Made by a program: the position numbers and the translations under genes
Shown here: positions 50,749 to 64,000 of the stretch, piece after piece
Layout of the letters: the number at the start of each line of letters is the position of its first letter
Numbering within the stretch: position 1 is the stretch's first letter
DNA from: Theobroma cacao
Taxonomy: Eukaryota > Streptophyta > Magnoliopsida > Malvales > Malvaceae
Length of the DNA: 64,000 nt
Assembly: GCF_000208745.1 (NCBI RefSeq)
Contig: NC_030854.1
Location: 38,904,111 to 38,968,110, forward strand
Direction: 5' to 3'
The notes under the pieces: generated by a model
Told to the model about the DNA's origin: nothing
Database searches by the model: none
Seen by the model: the letters and a program-made list of their open reading frames with translations, nothing else

Positions 50749-51580
50749 TAAAAATTTTCATTTAAAAAAAGAAGCTTAATTAGCAAGTGGGCCTTTAATA
50801 TTAGTGAAAGATGTGATAGATAACCACATTCCAAATCTTATTAAATAAGGAATACCTAGTAATGAAGACTTTAAAATATTGATACATAGGCTTTGGATAT
50901 ATAATGACCATAAATATATATGTGCATAATTTTTATTTTATTTTTTCTAAATTAAGATCAACGTGTAATAATACCGATTACCGGATTAAAAAGTATAATT
51001 CCTCATCGTATTAATTGTTATTGAAATTTTTTTTCCCTTAACATGCACGCGCATTGAGAAATATATTTAAATACTAACGTGTCGTTTACGAAAGATGAAA
51101 GTTAGGGAGATGTATGAACACCCGGATTAATGTTTTTTGGGCAAATTCAGACTTTGCGTTCGAAGTTGCAAAAGGGACAGAAAGCGAAAGACAAAATTGA
51201 CCTTGTGTCTACCCTATTCATTTGTCTGTTACACGTCATCAATTAAATTAGCCCATTTGCGAAACAGGACAAGAGCTGGAGCAGAGTGCATCATTCTTCG
51301 TGCCCCAATAGTACAATATGGAGACTTCAATATCCCAAGTCTGATTTTAAAATTTTAAAAATGGAATTAATTATTTTTTTTAAATTAATTGAATTATGTC
51401 TCTAAATAAAAAATATAACTAATATTGAAAACCGAAACAATTCAATAAATTTCTTTTTTTGATAAGACAGAAGATTACAAGTCTATTGTCTTTATTATTA
51501 TTATTGTCGAGAATCCTTCCAACTTTAGTGTAACATATTAAATATGATAGACATCAAAAGTACAATAAGGACAAAAAAAT

Positions 51581-52584
51581 CTTAAATTCAGGGGCGGAGC
51601 GACCTTTTGTAATGGAAAGCCATGCCCCCTAAATTTTTTGAAATTTTTTATATATTATATATTTTTTAATTATTTTTTAAAATAATTTGTTATTAAAAAA
51701 TTAATATAATTAAAAATAAAAAAACGACCTTACGAGTTTTTATTTTTTGTTCTTGTATTGTAAAATTATAAAAAAGTAAAGTTTTTATTTAATTTTTTCT
51801 ATTTATATTATTATTATTTATATTTATTTTTTTTAATTATATTCTATTTACTCATATATTTTAAGTTTCTATAGATTTTCTTTTTAAATTTCTATGACTC
51901 ATCAATCACATTCTTTTTTTTTTTGTTATATAGGTTATATCTCCTACTTGTCATGATTTCTTTTTCCTGTTATGTGAATTTTATTTTTAATAATNTTCTC
52001 AAATATAAGTTCTAGTATTGTATTATTGGTTGTTGTTCAAAATTTCACTAATATGTTATTTTTTATTAATCTTAATTATATAAGAAAAAAATTATCTTGA
52101 GTATATGTTTTTAATGTTTTTATATTTAGTTGAAAAAAAATTATTTTGAGTATAAGAAGAAATTATTAATTCTGTATATCGTATTTAACTATTTATAGTT
52201 TATGCATTATAGTTTAATATTTAGTAGTACAAACTTAAATATAGTAAAATAAAAATATTAGATGTTAACAACATTAATCTTTTAGTCGTTTATATTGAGA
52301 AAGATAAGACTTTAAAATAAAATGAATGATAAGTTTCTTATAAATAATTTAGTTGTTTGTATTAAAAAAAATATTATCATCGTCGAACAAAATTTTCGTA
52401 TAACACTATTATAAGTTTTTTTTTTTTTTTGATTTACATGTTATATAAAATTATTATCTATTATAAATTTTTTTATTATTAATAGTTAAATTCAATATAT
52501 TAGTTTTAAAAATTTTTAACTTTTATTCTTCTTAGCCTTTGACCCTCCCAATAAAAATTAGTTAACTCCGCCCCTGCTTAAATT
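51581..52584 (+). mobile_element. Non-autonomous hAT element, copy B, with perfect 8-bp target duplication
   Basis: The element, 51589-52576 (988 bp), starts CAGGGGCGGAG and ends CTCCGCCCCTG, an exact 11-bp terminal inverted repeat. It is flanked on both sides by CTTAAATT (51581-51588 and 52577-52584), a perfect 8-bp duplication. The YAGGG start and 8-bp duplication are diagnostic of the hAT superfamily. There is no transposase frame. Most of it matches copy A (29651-30740) in the opposite orientation. Confidence 0.92.
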
Positions 52585-52742
52585 AATGATTTTAAAAAAA
52601 AGAAAGAAAATGAATTTCATTTACTTTATTAAATTCAGTTACATCGTGAGCATCTATGCAAATTAAATTACACAAAAAGCCAACTCACGATGTTCCTTTA
52701 ACATGAAAGTTACTAGGAAAAAGAGTATCCAAACTATCCATA

Positions 52743-53363
52743 CAGGGCAGAGCCTTGACCCTTTCAAAATTTTTATTATATCATATAAATTTTGTAAAAT
52801 AATCTCTTAATAGGTCCTTTAAAATAATTTTTTATTTAATAATTGATACAAATAAAAAATATCTCACATGCCTCCCTAAATTTTATTTTTTTTTGTTTTG
52901 TTTTTTACTTTATATTATTATTTTTATTTATATTTGTTTATACTATTTGCTTTTAAGTTTCTATAGATTTCTTCTCCAAATTTATACGAACCATCAATTA
53001 TATTTTTTGATGTCATATATGAGTATTATCTTCTATTTGCCATTTTCTTTTTTTTCCTATAAAGTGAATTTTATTTTTTGTGATTTTAATTTTAAACAAT
53101 TAATAAATTATTTTGTAGTTCTTAAATATAAGTTGTAGTGTTGCATTGTTACTTAAAATTTTATTAGTGTATCATTTTTATGTAAAAGAAAATTATCTTG
53201 AATTTATCTTTTTTCTATACTTTAGTTAATATTTTGTTGAAAGGAAATTATTTTGAATATATAATCTTTTAACAATTTTGATTATATAGGAAAAATTATT
53301 AATCATGTATATTTTATTTAACTATTTATATTTTATATATTATAGTTTTATATTTAGTATTAA
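52743..53363 (+). mobile_element. Diverged, 3'-truncated copy C of the hAT family
   Basis: It begins CAGGGCAGAGCCTTGACC, close to the terminal repeat of copy B, and then follows the internal order of copy B in diverged form (AAGTTTCTATAGATTT; AAATATAAGTTGTAGTGTTG; TATAGTTTTATATTTAGTA). Similarity stops near 53363, so the last third and the right terminal repeat are missing. Confidence 0.68.
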
Positions 53364-53811
53364 TTTGGAACAATAACTCACTGTTGCCATTTCTCACTAT
53401 AAACCTTGCACCCATCATTGAAGTCCACTTTTATTAAATTAATAATTTTTAATATTAAAATATTCATAAATTAAAAATACAAAAAAATTAAATACAAAAT
53501 TAATACCTCAAATAATTTGTGATAGTATTAATTAAAAGAATACAAACCTAATAATTATCATCACATTTCTCCGCAATTTGAGACAATTGGGAAGAGGGCA
53601 TAATCACCAATTTTTGGTAACATATTTATAAGGCAGTTGCATTGTGATAATAATTAATTTGAAATTAACTTAATTATTATCTAAAAACAGATTGTTAAGA
53701 TTATTTGACTGACTTGGATCGAAATTGCTAATTATTTGAAATGTTATTAGAGATAATAATTTGAGCTAATAATCAGTTGAATATCCTTTAGTTAAGATTC
53801 AATAGGATGTA

Positions 53812-53839
53812 ATATATATATATATATAGATATATATAT
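53812..53839. repeat. TA microsatellite
   Basis: About fourteen TA units with one G interruption. Confidence 0.85.
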
Positions 53840-54767
53840 CATAATCACTTATCCAAAAGAAAAATTAAATTAAAATGGGATAGGACCAATAGTTTTTGAT
53901 TTGAGATTAAGTGGATGAAGATGGATTTGTGAAGATCCAAATCCATTTTCCACCATAAGTGGATCACATCAACAAGAAAACAACAAGAGTTGGGAGTACA
54001 TCCTCCTTCATGGCCCATTATTGTATGCTCCACACTTCACAAGCTTCAATGGCCCAAGTTTTAGTATTTGCTTGCTAGGGAATAGGGATGAGTTTTTTGA
54101 ACTCCATCCATGTGATTTTCAAATTTTAAAAATTAAATTGAAAATCGACAAAAAAAAATAATTGAATGAATCATTTTCCTTAATCGATTAATATCAAAAT
54201 CGAAACATCTAATCAAATTTAATCGATTATTTCAATTGAAATCGATTAATACTCATTCGTATTATATATACTTTTCATTTATATTTATAAGATTCAATCA
54301 TAAATTGTAAAAAGTTTTTTCGTAATTTTCAATACTTATAAGATTCGAAGTAAATCGTAAAAATCATCTTTATAAAATAAATAGTGATATATAAATTCAC
54401 TTATAAATTAGAAAAAAAAAATTTGCACCCATTGTTGTCACATTTATATAACAAATTAATGCCTAAGATTAAGGAGGAAAGCCACCCAAAGTGTACAAAA
54501 AGAAAGCTCAAAAGTTAAAAAAAGGAAGCATTTTTACTGCTATTGCCTATTGGAATTACAAAGTCAGGGTAAAAAGTAAAAATAGAAGAGGAGACAAAAT
54601 TGCAACAAACTCCACATGCGCCGAACTCCAAGTCACGTGCTAACCTACTTAATATCTCCGCCACGTCGGATTCCGACAACTTCAGCTGATTACTGTCGGA
54701 AAAGTTGTGGATTTTTACTTAAATTTTTCAGACAGTGCAGCCGCAAAAGAGAAAGAAGAAGCAGAGC

Positions 54768-55037
54768 ATGGAAACCAAGGCGACGGACTCGAACGCCGTG
54801 ATCAGACCCCAAACGACGTCGTCCACCACGGAGAAACTGAAGCTGCTCAGCTCGGGCCACCCGAAGAACCCCCACCTCGGCACGAACATCGAGGAGGAAA
54901 CGAACTGCGGCCATCGTAGGATCGACGACCGGAACGACACGAGCTCTGAGGCTACCCGCCGAAATGCTGACGTGGCCCATCTCCCTGCCATTTTTTTTTT
55001 CTCTCTCTGTTTCCTTTTTCTCTATGTACTGGACTGA
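54768..55037 (+). CDS. Small putative tail-anchored protein, 89 aa
   Basis: The ATG at 54768 opens a frame whose third codon positions are strongly G/C (ACG GAC TCG AAC GCC GTG ...), in sharp contrast to the AT-rich surroundings, which supports real coding. The protein is hydrophilic (METKATDSNAVIRPQ; KLKLLSSGHPKNPHLG) up to residue 70 or so and ends in the hydrophobic LPAIFFFSLCFLFLYVLD. That fits a C-terminal membrane anchor. A minus-strand frame over the same bases is also open but starts and ends without support. I do not recognise the family. A short 5' region with CCACGTCGG elements precedes it. Confidence 0.6.
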   Translation: METKATDSNAVIRPQTTSSTTEKLKLLSSGHPKNPHLGTNIEEETNCGHRRIDDRNDTSSEATRRNADVAHLPAIFFFSLCFLFLYVLD

Positions 55038-57022
55038 ACTCTAGCAGGTTGTAAGAGAAAGGTGAGACTAGAGAGGATGGTTTTATAGTATTAACTAGGA
55101 ATGATACAGTACATGCGGGTTCATATTGGAAGCATCAACTTGAGGGGTCCATTATTGATGATGGACGGTTGTGATTTGAGATTCAACTGTAGTTGGAATG
55201 GCTTTGAAATCTGTCATGGACTTAGGGAGGGAAAATTTTGTGAGATGCCATCAAAATTTCAATTGAATTTGTCTTGTCCTATGAGTAAGTTGTCTTCATT
55301 TGAAGCCATGTCTTCCTGTTTGTTTTTTCAAGGTTTTACCTCCAAAAGACTTGCTAAATTTTTTAAATTTCAATTTAGATAGACAAAAATTGTCTACTTC
55401 TTATCCACTTGCTCAAATAATCCCAGCCTATTTACTATATTTAGGGTGGTCAATTCGATTGGTTCGATTCAAAATTTTTTAAAATCGAATTAATTAAATT
55501 ATTATCAAAAAATAATCAAACTAATCAAGTTATCTCGTAAAATTAAAATAACTAAAATCAAATTAAATTGGTTAGTTGGATTGGTTATTTTGATTATAAT
55601 TAGATTGGTAAACTTGCTTGTTAATTATATAGATCAATATCATACCCAGGTTTCTAATTGATTCTCTTAATTAATGTTTAGTAATTAATCAAATGGTGTA
55701 AAAATATATGAAAATAAGTTTCAAAAGGAACAATGTAGCAAAAACATAATTCCTTCCCATGCAAAATATAAGTAAGATAGAGGTAATGAGCCAATCTCCT
55801 GCTATAAGAACCAGTAGATGACTTGATGCTTATGTTCATTGACTTTGTTCATTCTCCTCCCAAGGAGGACAACAAACTTCGGTTAAGGCACATGTTTAGT
55901 GTCATGGATTTACGTTTTCAATTCAAAAAATATATATGTTAAATGAAAGAAAATATTTATTTCTCATTTTTTACTAATGTTTGATTCGTAACATTCAATC
56001 ACCGTATATTGGTCTGATCTCTATTAATTTAAGTATTTTTTATGAGATCTCACATCAGTGAAGTTTTAAGTATGTTTTGATATCATTTGTTACGAGTTTA
56101 TATTTTAAACTAAAAAACATGCTCGATAAGTAAAATAAGACCCTTATTTATAAATTCAAAACTCACCTTATCTTTTATTTATGTGAAATCTATGACACTT
56201 AGCCATCTCCTTAAAGCCATATATGCTCTTTATGTCTTTGTTCAATCTCTTCCCAACACCAATGTGGAAGTCCCCACATGACCCATGTTTAATTATCGAA
56301 TTATTAGACATGCAGCAATGAGAGGAAGGGTTTTTTTTTGGAGAGGGAGGAAAGATTAATCAATTTATTCTATTGGTTCAATCATGAATTTTCTATACAA
56401 AAAATCAATTGAACATATACAAAAATTGAAATAATCAAAACAAATTCAATTTATTATTTCAATTTCGACAGAAATATGCTCAACCTTACTTATTTTAACT
56501 TTCAACCTCACCATTTATAATAAATATTTTTTATAATCAATTTTAACATTTATATCACAATTAATTAACATTAATTATATATTTTTATTTGGTACCATTT
56601 TTTTCTGTCCTTTATGTGGGCTTCTAGGATTAGAAAATTTTAGAGGCCCATAATTATTTTGGGCTTAATTAAATTACTCAACTTCCATTAAAAAACCCAT
56701 TAATTTAATGAAAGTAAAAAGCCCAAGCCCACGTTATTTTATTTTCATTTATTTTTCTCATTTCCGGGCAGTTTGCAACTTGCAAGTGTGTCAAAATCTA
56801 GTTGCCACTTCCTCCTAGAGCACAAAAGAAGGAAAAAAGGAATTGATTTTTCACTTGACAATCTCTCTCTCTCTCTTCTCCACCTCCACGCCACCACTAC
56901 CCACCCTACGATCCGCCTTCTTATTCCCTTTCATTTCTTCCTTTCAGTGTCATTTCTACAAGCACAAAGGGCAAGCATTGGATACAAACCCGTCTTTTTT
57001 TTTTATCCAAAAGCAAACGAGA
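55038..57022. other. Spacer between the small gene and importin-alpha
   Basis: About 2 kb, AT-rich. It contains a TRIM-like remnant on the minus strand (56074-56197) and the importin-alpha promoter and CT-rich leader (CT run near 56862-56880). No coding exon seen. Confidence 0.5.
56074..56197 (-). mobile_element. TRIM-like LTR plus primer-binding-site remnant
   Basis: On the minus strand a 110-base LTR-like unit starts TGTCATAGATTTCACAT (56197) and ends AACTCGTAACA (56088). It is followed by AATGATATCAAAAC (56087-56074), a worn form of the tRNA-Met primer-binding site AATGGTATCAGAGC. It resembles the remnant at 22656 in layout. No second LTR is clear. Confidence 0.45.
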
Positions 57023-60000
57023 ATGTCGCTTCGACCAAGTACCCGAACTGAGGTGAGGAAGAAGGGTTACAAGACAGGAGTGGATGCGGAGGAAGCCAGG
57101 AGGAGGAGAGAGGACAATCTGGTTGAGATCAGGAAGAACAAGCGCGAAGACAATCTCCTTAAAAAGCGGAGAGAGGGCCTTCTGCTTCAGTCTCAGCAGC
57201 CTTTGCTCGATGCGGCGCAAAATGCTGCCGCTATTGAAAAAAGGGTACCTTTTTTTTTGTTGGTTTTCTTTTTAATGTTTTTCCAACTGTTTGGATTGTC
57301 GTGTTTGGTTTTTGTTTAAGGGAAACTTTGGGATCTCGATGCAACTGATATTATTGCTGTTGCTTATCATTGATATCGTTGCTGTTATTTTTCAATTAGA
57401 ACTGCTAATTCTTAAGATCAGAAAGGAAGGATTTTTATTTAGTACCTTTATTGAGAAAAATGAAAAGATTTAATGGCGATTTGGGTTCTTAACGCAATGG
57501 AGATCATTAAACTCACTAGATTCAGTTTTTTTTTTTTTTAATTTTTATTGATATGTAATTATAATGGTAGAAGTAGAAATGTTTGATAAAGAAAAGCCTT
57601 TTTAATTTGAAAAAAGTAATTTTTTTTATGCTTATGTAATAGGGTAGCTACTTTTTTTTTTTCTCTCCATGTGTTGGTTTTGAGATTTGCCTGGCCTTTC
57701 AATTAAAGGGTTTGTCTTAGATTCCTGTTTGGTTAATTGGCAAAAACGGGGGAAGTGGAGGTTTAAGGTTGTGGATTTAGGATGACAATACTCTGATATT
57801 CTCTGATCTAGTAGGAATTCAATGAAGCATGGAGAGAAGTGCTTTCTTCAGTCTCAGGAATTTCCTGTGGCTGTTTGGTTTTGTTGCTGATAAAATACAT
57901 GTAGGTGGGAAAAAGACTTAAGCATTTTAGATCTCTTTCAGGTGTTGGGAAAGGTTAAATGTATATTATCATACTGTTTTTGAAGTTAGGATATCGAAAC
58001 ATCAATTCTGCCTGAGTAGTGTGGAAAGGATTTTGTTATGCTTTTGATCCTTAATATTTTAGGCTTTTTATCATTTGGATCCTGAACCTAGTATTCTTGA
58101 TAATATCTTACAGTTGGAAAGTATTCCTTTGATGGTACAAGGTGTGTGGTCCGATGATCCTGCCTCACAGTTAGAAGCCACAACTCAGTTTAGAAAGCTG
58201 TTGTCAATAGGTAAGTTATATTTCCTAATTCGTACTCTTAGAACAGTTCCTTTTTTAAGAATATACCCATTTACATTGTTGACTTTCATCTGTCTTACTT
58301 GTAGAGCGCAGTCCTCCAATTGATGAAGTAATCAAAGCTGGAGTTGTCCCTCGGTTTGTGGAGTTTCTTGGAAGGCAGGATCTGCCCCAATTGCAAGTGT
58401 GATGTTTTCTTTCTTTTGTTTAAATTGAAGTAATTTAAGAAATAATATTATTACAGAGACTAACATGCCTTTGATTTTAGTTTGAGGCTGCCTGGGCTTT
58501 GACCAATGTTGCCTCTGGCACATCTGAGCACACACGGGTTGTTATTGAACATGGTGCTGTCCCAATGTTTGTGCAGCTGCTTAGTTCTGCTAGTGATGAT
58601 GTTAGAGAGCAGGTCAGTTCTTGTTTCAGTTATTCATCTGTATCTTCTGTAACTGTGTAGAGTGACAGAATTCTCTTACTTTCCATGTAACTTAGATCAT
58701 TAATGTTTTAGTTCTACATTTTATGCAAGTACTTTACCTGACACTATATACTTTAACTTGATTCTTGTTTTATGTCAAACATTTTTTGTTTATCCCACAT
58801 TCAATCTGTGTGCATATGTTCTATTAACTATTCCTTAGCTGCAACAATTGATGTGTTTGCATCCTTACTTGGCATTTTTTCTATTTAGGCTGTATGGGCG
58901 TTAGGTAATGTTGCTGGTGATTCACCAAGTTGTAGAGATCTAGTTCTTGGTAATGGTGCACTTATGCCACTGCTAGCTCAGTTAAATGAACGCTCCAAAT
59001 TATCCATGCTGAGGAATGCTACATGGACATTATCTAATTTCTGCCGTGGCAAGCCGCCAACACCATTTGAGCAGGTAGAAACTGTGGGAGACTTCTATGA
59101 AAATTGTCATAGAAAAAGTTTTTAATAATTTAGCTTAATGTTGTTTTTTGACACCATATATGTGGGGTAACTTATGGTAGTTGTGATAACAACCCTTGTT
59201 TTCTTTTCAGGTGAAGCCTGCTTTATCAATTCTTCGGGAACTTATCCACTTGAATGATGAAGAAGTTCTGACAGATGCTTGCTGGGCACTATCATATCTT
59301 TCAGATGGCCCAAATGACAAAATTCAGGCTGTGATTGAGGCTGGGGTCTGTTCTCGACTGGTGGAACTTTTAGGGTAAGCTTTGCATATTCTACAAAGTA
59401 CTTGAATGGTAACTACCTTAGGTTGCAATAGATATTATGCACCCTCTCCATTTTGGCTGCTGCCTATAATTTTTGCTTCCGTCACAGGGTTTTTATATCT
59501 GTATACTTTCTGGGTATTATACTTGTTGCAATATTTTGACAACTGCTGCTAACTAAAATTCATTTGTGCCAGTCACCCATCGCCTACAGTTCTCATACCT
59601 GCTCTTCGGACTGTGGGAAACATTGTCACTGGTGATGATAATCAGACTCAGGTATGAGGGACATTTATACATGTTCACAGCAGTATGGCATTTCTGTGCA
59701 AAAGGGCATCAAAGTTACAAAGTAACTCCTAGTATATTTTTCAGTTTGTGATTGAAAACAAGGTGCTGCCTCATCTCTATCAACTTCTTGTACAAAATCA
59801 TAAAAAAAGCATCAAGAAAGAAGCTTGTTGGACAATCTCTAATATAACAGCTGGAAATAGAACTCAAATACAGGTATAGTTTCTCTCTCTGCCCAGTTCT
59901 TTTTATGAGGATTCTATTGTCTGCATGTGTGCAGTGGCCTAGAAGGTATGATGATGGAATCTTCTTTAGCTGCCTAAGAAGTGCCTATTGTTAGTGAAAA

Positions 60001-61235
60001 ATTCCAAGGTGTCAATAAAATGGTCCAAATCTTACTTCGCAGCCAATTGAAGCATTGCTTTATTTGGAGGGTGACTTCAATTAACAGTGTCTTTCAAAAT
60101 TAGAAGCACTCGTACTGATATTGATTATTTGTTGATTTTCTGTGGCACAGGCAGTTATTGAGGCCAATATTATTCTTCCTCTTGTACACCTCCTTCAACA
60201 TGCAGAATTTGACATTAAGAAGGAGGCTGCATGGGCCATCTCAAATGCCACCTCTGGAGGAGCTCATGAGCAGATTCAGTATGTTGTGTTCCATTTTCGG
60301 CTTATGTTTCACTTCTTTCTTTTATAGATCAGACATTCATGAATGTTCAATATTGTTTATAGAAGACACATGAACACATGTAAACCTCCACACATAGATT
60401 TGCAAGACACACACATGCATATAAGCTGATGTTGTCCAAATCCAGCATCAGCATCATGGTGCACACATGTATGATCAGATATTGATGGGTACTTGAGCTG
60501 TCGGCATGCTCAACTAAATTAGCTAGTTAACTGGACAATCAATGCAGTTATCAAGTGTTTATATACTGTCTCCTCGAATTTCTTTTATCCTCATAAATTT
60601 GATGACAATACCATATATCAACATTTTGGTATGCAACTAGATTGTCAAGATATAATATTTAATATGTGAACAACAGCTGTATTGGCCATACTTTTTTTGG
60701 TAATATGTAATGGAAGTACTTTTCTCTGGTCCTCACTTGAGTGACCTTATAATTTTTCTTAACCATTTCACATAGTCATATGCACGAGAGACAGTGAGAG
60801 ACAGAGAGTCTCCCTTGAATGTGGCAAACCTCATATGATCTATTATTTTGCAGATTCCTGGTGAGCCAAGGTTGCATTAAGCCACTCTGTGATCTACTAA
60901 TCTGTCCAGATCCACGGATTGTGACTGTCTGCCTTGAGGGGCTCGAGAACATTCTGAAGGTTGGTGAGGCTGATAAGGAAATGGGAATGAATGGTGGAAT
61001 CAATCTATATGCACAAATGATCGATGAATGTGACGGATTGGATAAAATTGAAAACCTTCAAACTCACGACAACCATGAGATTTATGAGAAGGCTGTGAAG
61101 ATCTTGGAAAGATACTGGGCTGAAGAAGAAGATGATGAACAGAACCTCCAAGATGGTGGGAATGAAAATCAGCAAGGCTTTAATTTTGGAGCTAACCAGC
61201 CCAACGTTCCCCCGGGTGGCTTCAAATTTGGTTGA
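57023..61235 (+). CDS. Importin subunit alpha (IMPA-4-like nuclear import receptor)
   Basis: Ten exons: 57023-57244, 58114-58210, 58305-58396, 58481-58612, 58889-59074, 59211-59374, 59573-59651, 59745-59873, 60151-60278, 60854-61235, closing to 536 aa. The first exon is the importin-beta-binding domain ([40 protein letters not shown]). The rest is armadillo repeats with the NLS-groove Trp/Asn array: [88 protein letters not shown] and [14 protein letters not shown]. An acidic tail [13 protein letters not shown] ends the protein with GGFKFG. It carries NLS cargo into the nucleus with importin-beta. The downstream STR6-like gene matches the Arabidopsis order IMPA-4 (At1g09270), STR6. Confidence 0.97.
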
Positions 61236-62132
61236 AGTGTTTAGTTTGGGAATCCAGTTCTAGTTTTGTAGGTGTTGCTACTTTCCTCGCGGTGAAATTT
61301 TTAGACTTGTGTTTGCATTTTCACCGCTGCCAAAGGGGTCAGGGTTTTTGTTCTGGCGCATAGGCTTTTGTTTTTTCTTCTTCTTTTTTCTTTTTTGTGG
61401 GAATTATTTGAAATGTGTTGAAAGGGTTTTTAACTTGATTTGTATTTCTATATTTTTCTATATTCCATAGGAAAAAAATTCCTTGTGATTGTGTTAAATC
61501 TGAAATCAGCTTAATGGTTTTCTTGTACTATAAGCATTGAGAGTGAAGCTTGTCCTTGTTCTAAATCAAAGCTGGACAGGCTACGCTAGTAGTAGAAAAA
61601 TAAACTTATTACAATGTAATGTAATGGGGCTGCCATTTGATATGAAAGAACTCTGAACTCTGAAGATTGTGCTTGGTAAATGGACACTAAAAGTGATGTT
61701 GCAGCACTTGCATTTCACATTCCTTAACAAAAGCATCTCATAGAAATGTTATGCCAATTTGTAAGAGCTTTTTCTAATGAATTGGGTTTTACTCTTTAAT
61801 CACTCCTTTCTTTATGATTATAAGTAAGTTCAACAAATTGTGCTTTCATTAACAGATGTTAAGCAAATTAGAATCACTATCCTACTCTCCCTAAAAATGC
61901 CAAAGAATAACTACCCTAATACTTACAACCAGGCCAAAACAGGCAGGACACCCTATGCTCGAAAAGTGCAAACCCAGGCAACGCAAAAAGACCAGGCAAA
62001 CAGGAGGAAGGAAGACGGGGCAGCCCAGGAACGCAAGGCCGGGCATTTATTAAGAAGGGTGGGTGGGTGTTTTATTTATTTAGGGATACGAAATCCAAAC
62101 CGAAGCACCCAAATCCCTGAAAAAGAAGAAAG
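61236..62132. other. 3' UTR of importin-alpha and promoter of the rhodanese gene
   Basis: 0.9 kb. The importin-alpha 3' UTR probably runs to about 61480. The remainder is the upstream region of the rhodanese gene. No independent gene seen. Confidence 0.55.
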
Positions 62133-63817
<1,685 letters not shown>

Positions 63818-63882
63818 TAGAATATGTATTAGTATTCTATTATTCTGTCACTCTAGGCTGGCAAATGGAAATTGCATTTCTA

Positions 63883-63958
63883 CATTGTGAGTGGGTATGG
63901 ATTGCAATTAACACTGACAACATTGTGAGTGGGTATGGATTGCAATTAACACTGACAA
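63883..63958. repeat. 38-bp direct tandem duplication in a rhodanese-gene intron
   Basis: The unit beginning CATTGTGAGTGGGTATGGAT occurs at 63883-63920 and again, identical, at 63921-63958, so it is recent or an assembly effect. Confidence 0.9.
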
Positions 63959-64000
63959 TTTTGCATGTACCTCTCTGTATGGCTGTTAGGATTTCAGTTG

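Larger units (their letters stand above)
44700..50770 (+). mobile_element. Decayed LINE (L1-type non-LTR retrotransposon)
   Basis: About 6 kb with the order DUF4283-like region, zinc knuckle, apurinic-type endonuclease, reverse transcriptase, zinc-binding RVT region, RNase H, then an A-rich 3' end (50745-50770). Many in-frame stops and frame changes (at least five) show it is dead. The 5' limit is uncertain. AAGCTTAAT follows the A tail at 50772-50780 and also occurs at 43554-43562, which might be a target duplication. Confidence 0.93.
50771..54767. other. Transposon-rich AT-rich intergenic region
   Basis: About 4 kb holding hAT copy B (51589-52576), a diverged copy C (52743-53363), a TA microsatellite (53812-53839) and AT-rich DNA. 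One ambiguous base lies at 51995. No gene is seen. Confidence 0.55.

Noticed and set aside
54690..54991. Two minus-strand frames opposite the small tail-anchored gene
   Set aside because: They are open because of the biased composition; the plus-strand frame has the natural codon bias, an ATG and a defined end.

Overview
The window is nuclear DNA from a eudicot plant. It has many short exons with AT-rich introns and GT..AG borders, very AT-rich intergenic DNA, chloroplast-targeted proteins, pectin methylesterases, a DUF4283-type LINE and miniature transposons. I cannot name the species. One ambiguous base (N) at 51995 indicates a draft assembly. Exon borders come from reading splice sites and checking that phases close; they may be off by a base or two. 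Arabidopsis names and locus numbers are from memory.

Left part (1-22 kb). On the minus strand lie a 13-exon ferroportin-like plastid transporter (IREG3/MAR1 type), two tandem 5-exon pectinesterase genes (341 and 340 aa) and a 106-aa putative secreted peptide. Divergent from the peptide gene is a 28-exon SOQ1-type gene: plastid HAD phosphatase, thioredoxin-like and NHL domains. A degenerate tRNA-Gly(UCC) copy lies just downstream of the second pectinesterase. The pair IREG3 plus pectinesterase resembles Arabidopsis At5g26820/At5g26810.

Middle (22-43 kb). A long AT-rich intergenic stretch carries a TRIM-like LTR plus primer-binding-site remnant and a non-autonomous hAT element. Genes are a single-exon atypical bHLH (bHLH147-150/AIF type), a membrane protein of unknown function, a 3-exon mitoribosomal mS41 (IGR-motif) protein and a 2-exon sn-glycerol-3-phosphate acyltransferase.

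Right part (43-64 kb). This holds a Tourist-like MITE, a decayed LINE (zinc knuckle, endonuclease, reverse transcriptase, RNase H), a second, intact-ended hAT copy with a perfect 8-bp target duplication, a third diverged copy, a small GC-rich gene for a possible tail-anchored protein, an importin-alpha gene and the 5' part of a rhodanese gene of the STR6/TrhO type running off the end. bHLH149-like, importin-alpha and STR6 resemble Arabidopsis At1g09250/At1g09270/At1g09280 in order.

The genes are not an operon or one pathway; each has its own promoter. Photosynthesis-related plastid functions (SOQ1, IREG3), cell-wall change (pectinesterases) and lipid synthesis (GPAT) are neighbours by ancestry. 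I found no convincing new multi-gene system. The most notable items are the hAT family with diagnostic target duplications, a pectinesterase paralogue with both oxyanion-hole glutamines replaced, a plant TrhO-like protein, and three small or unknown genes.
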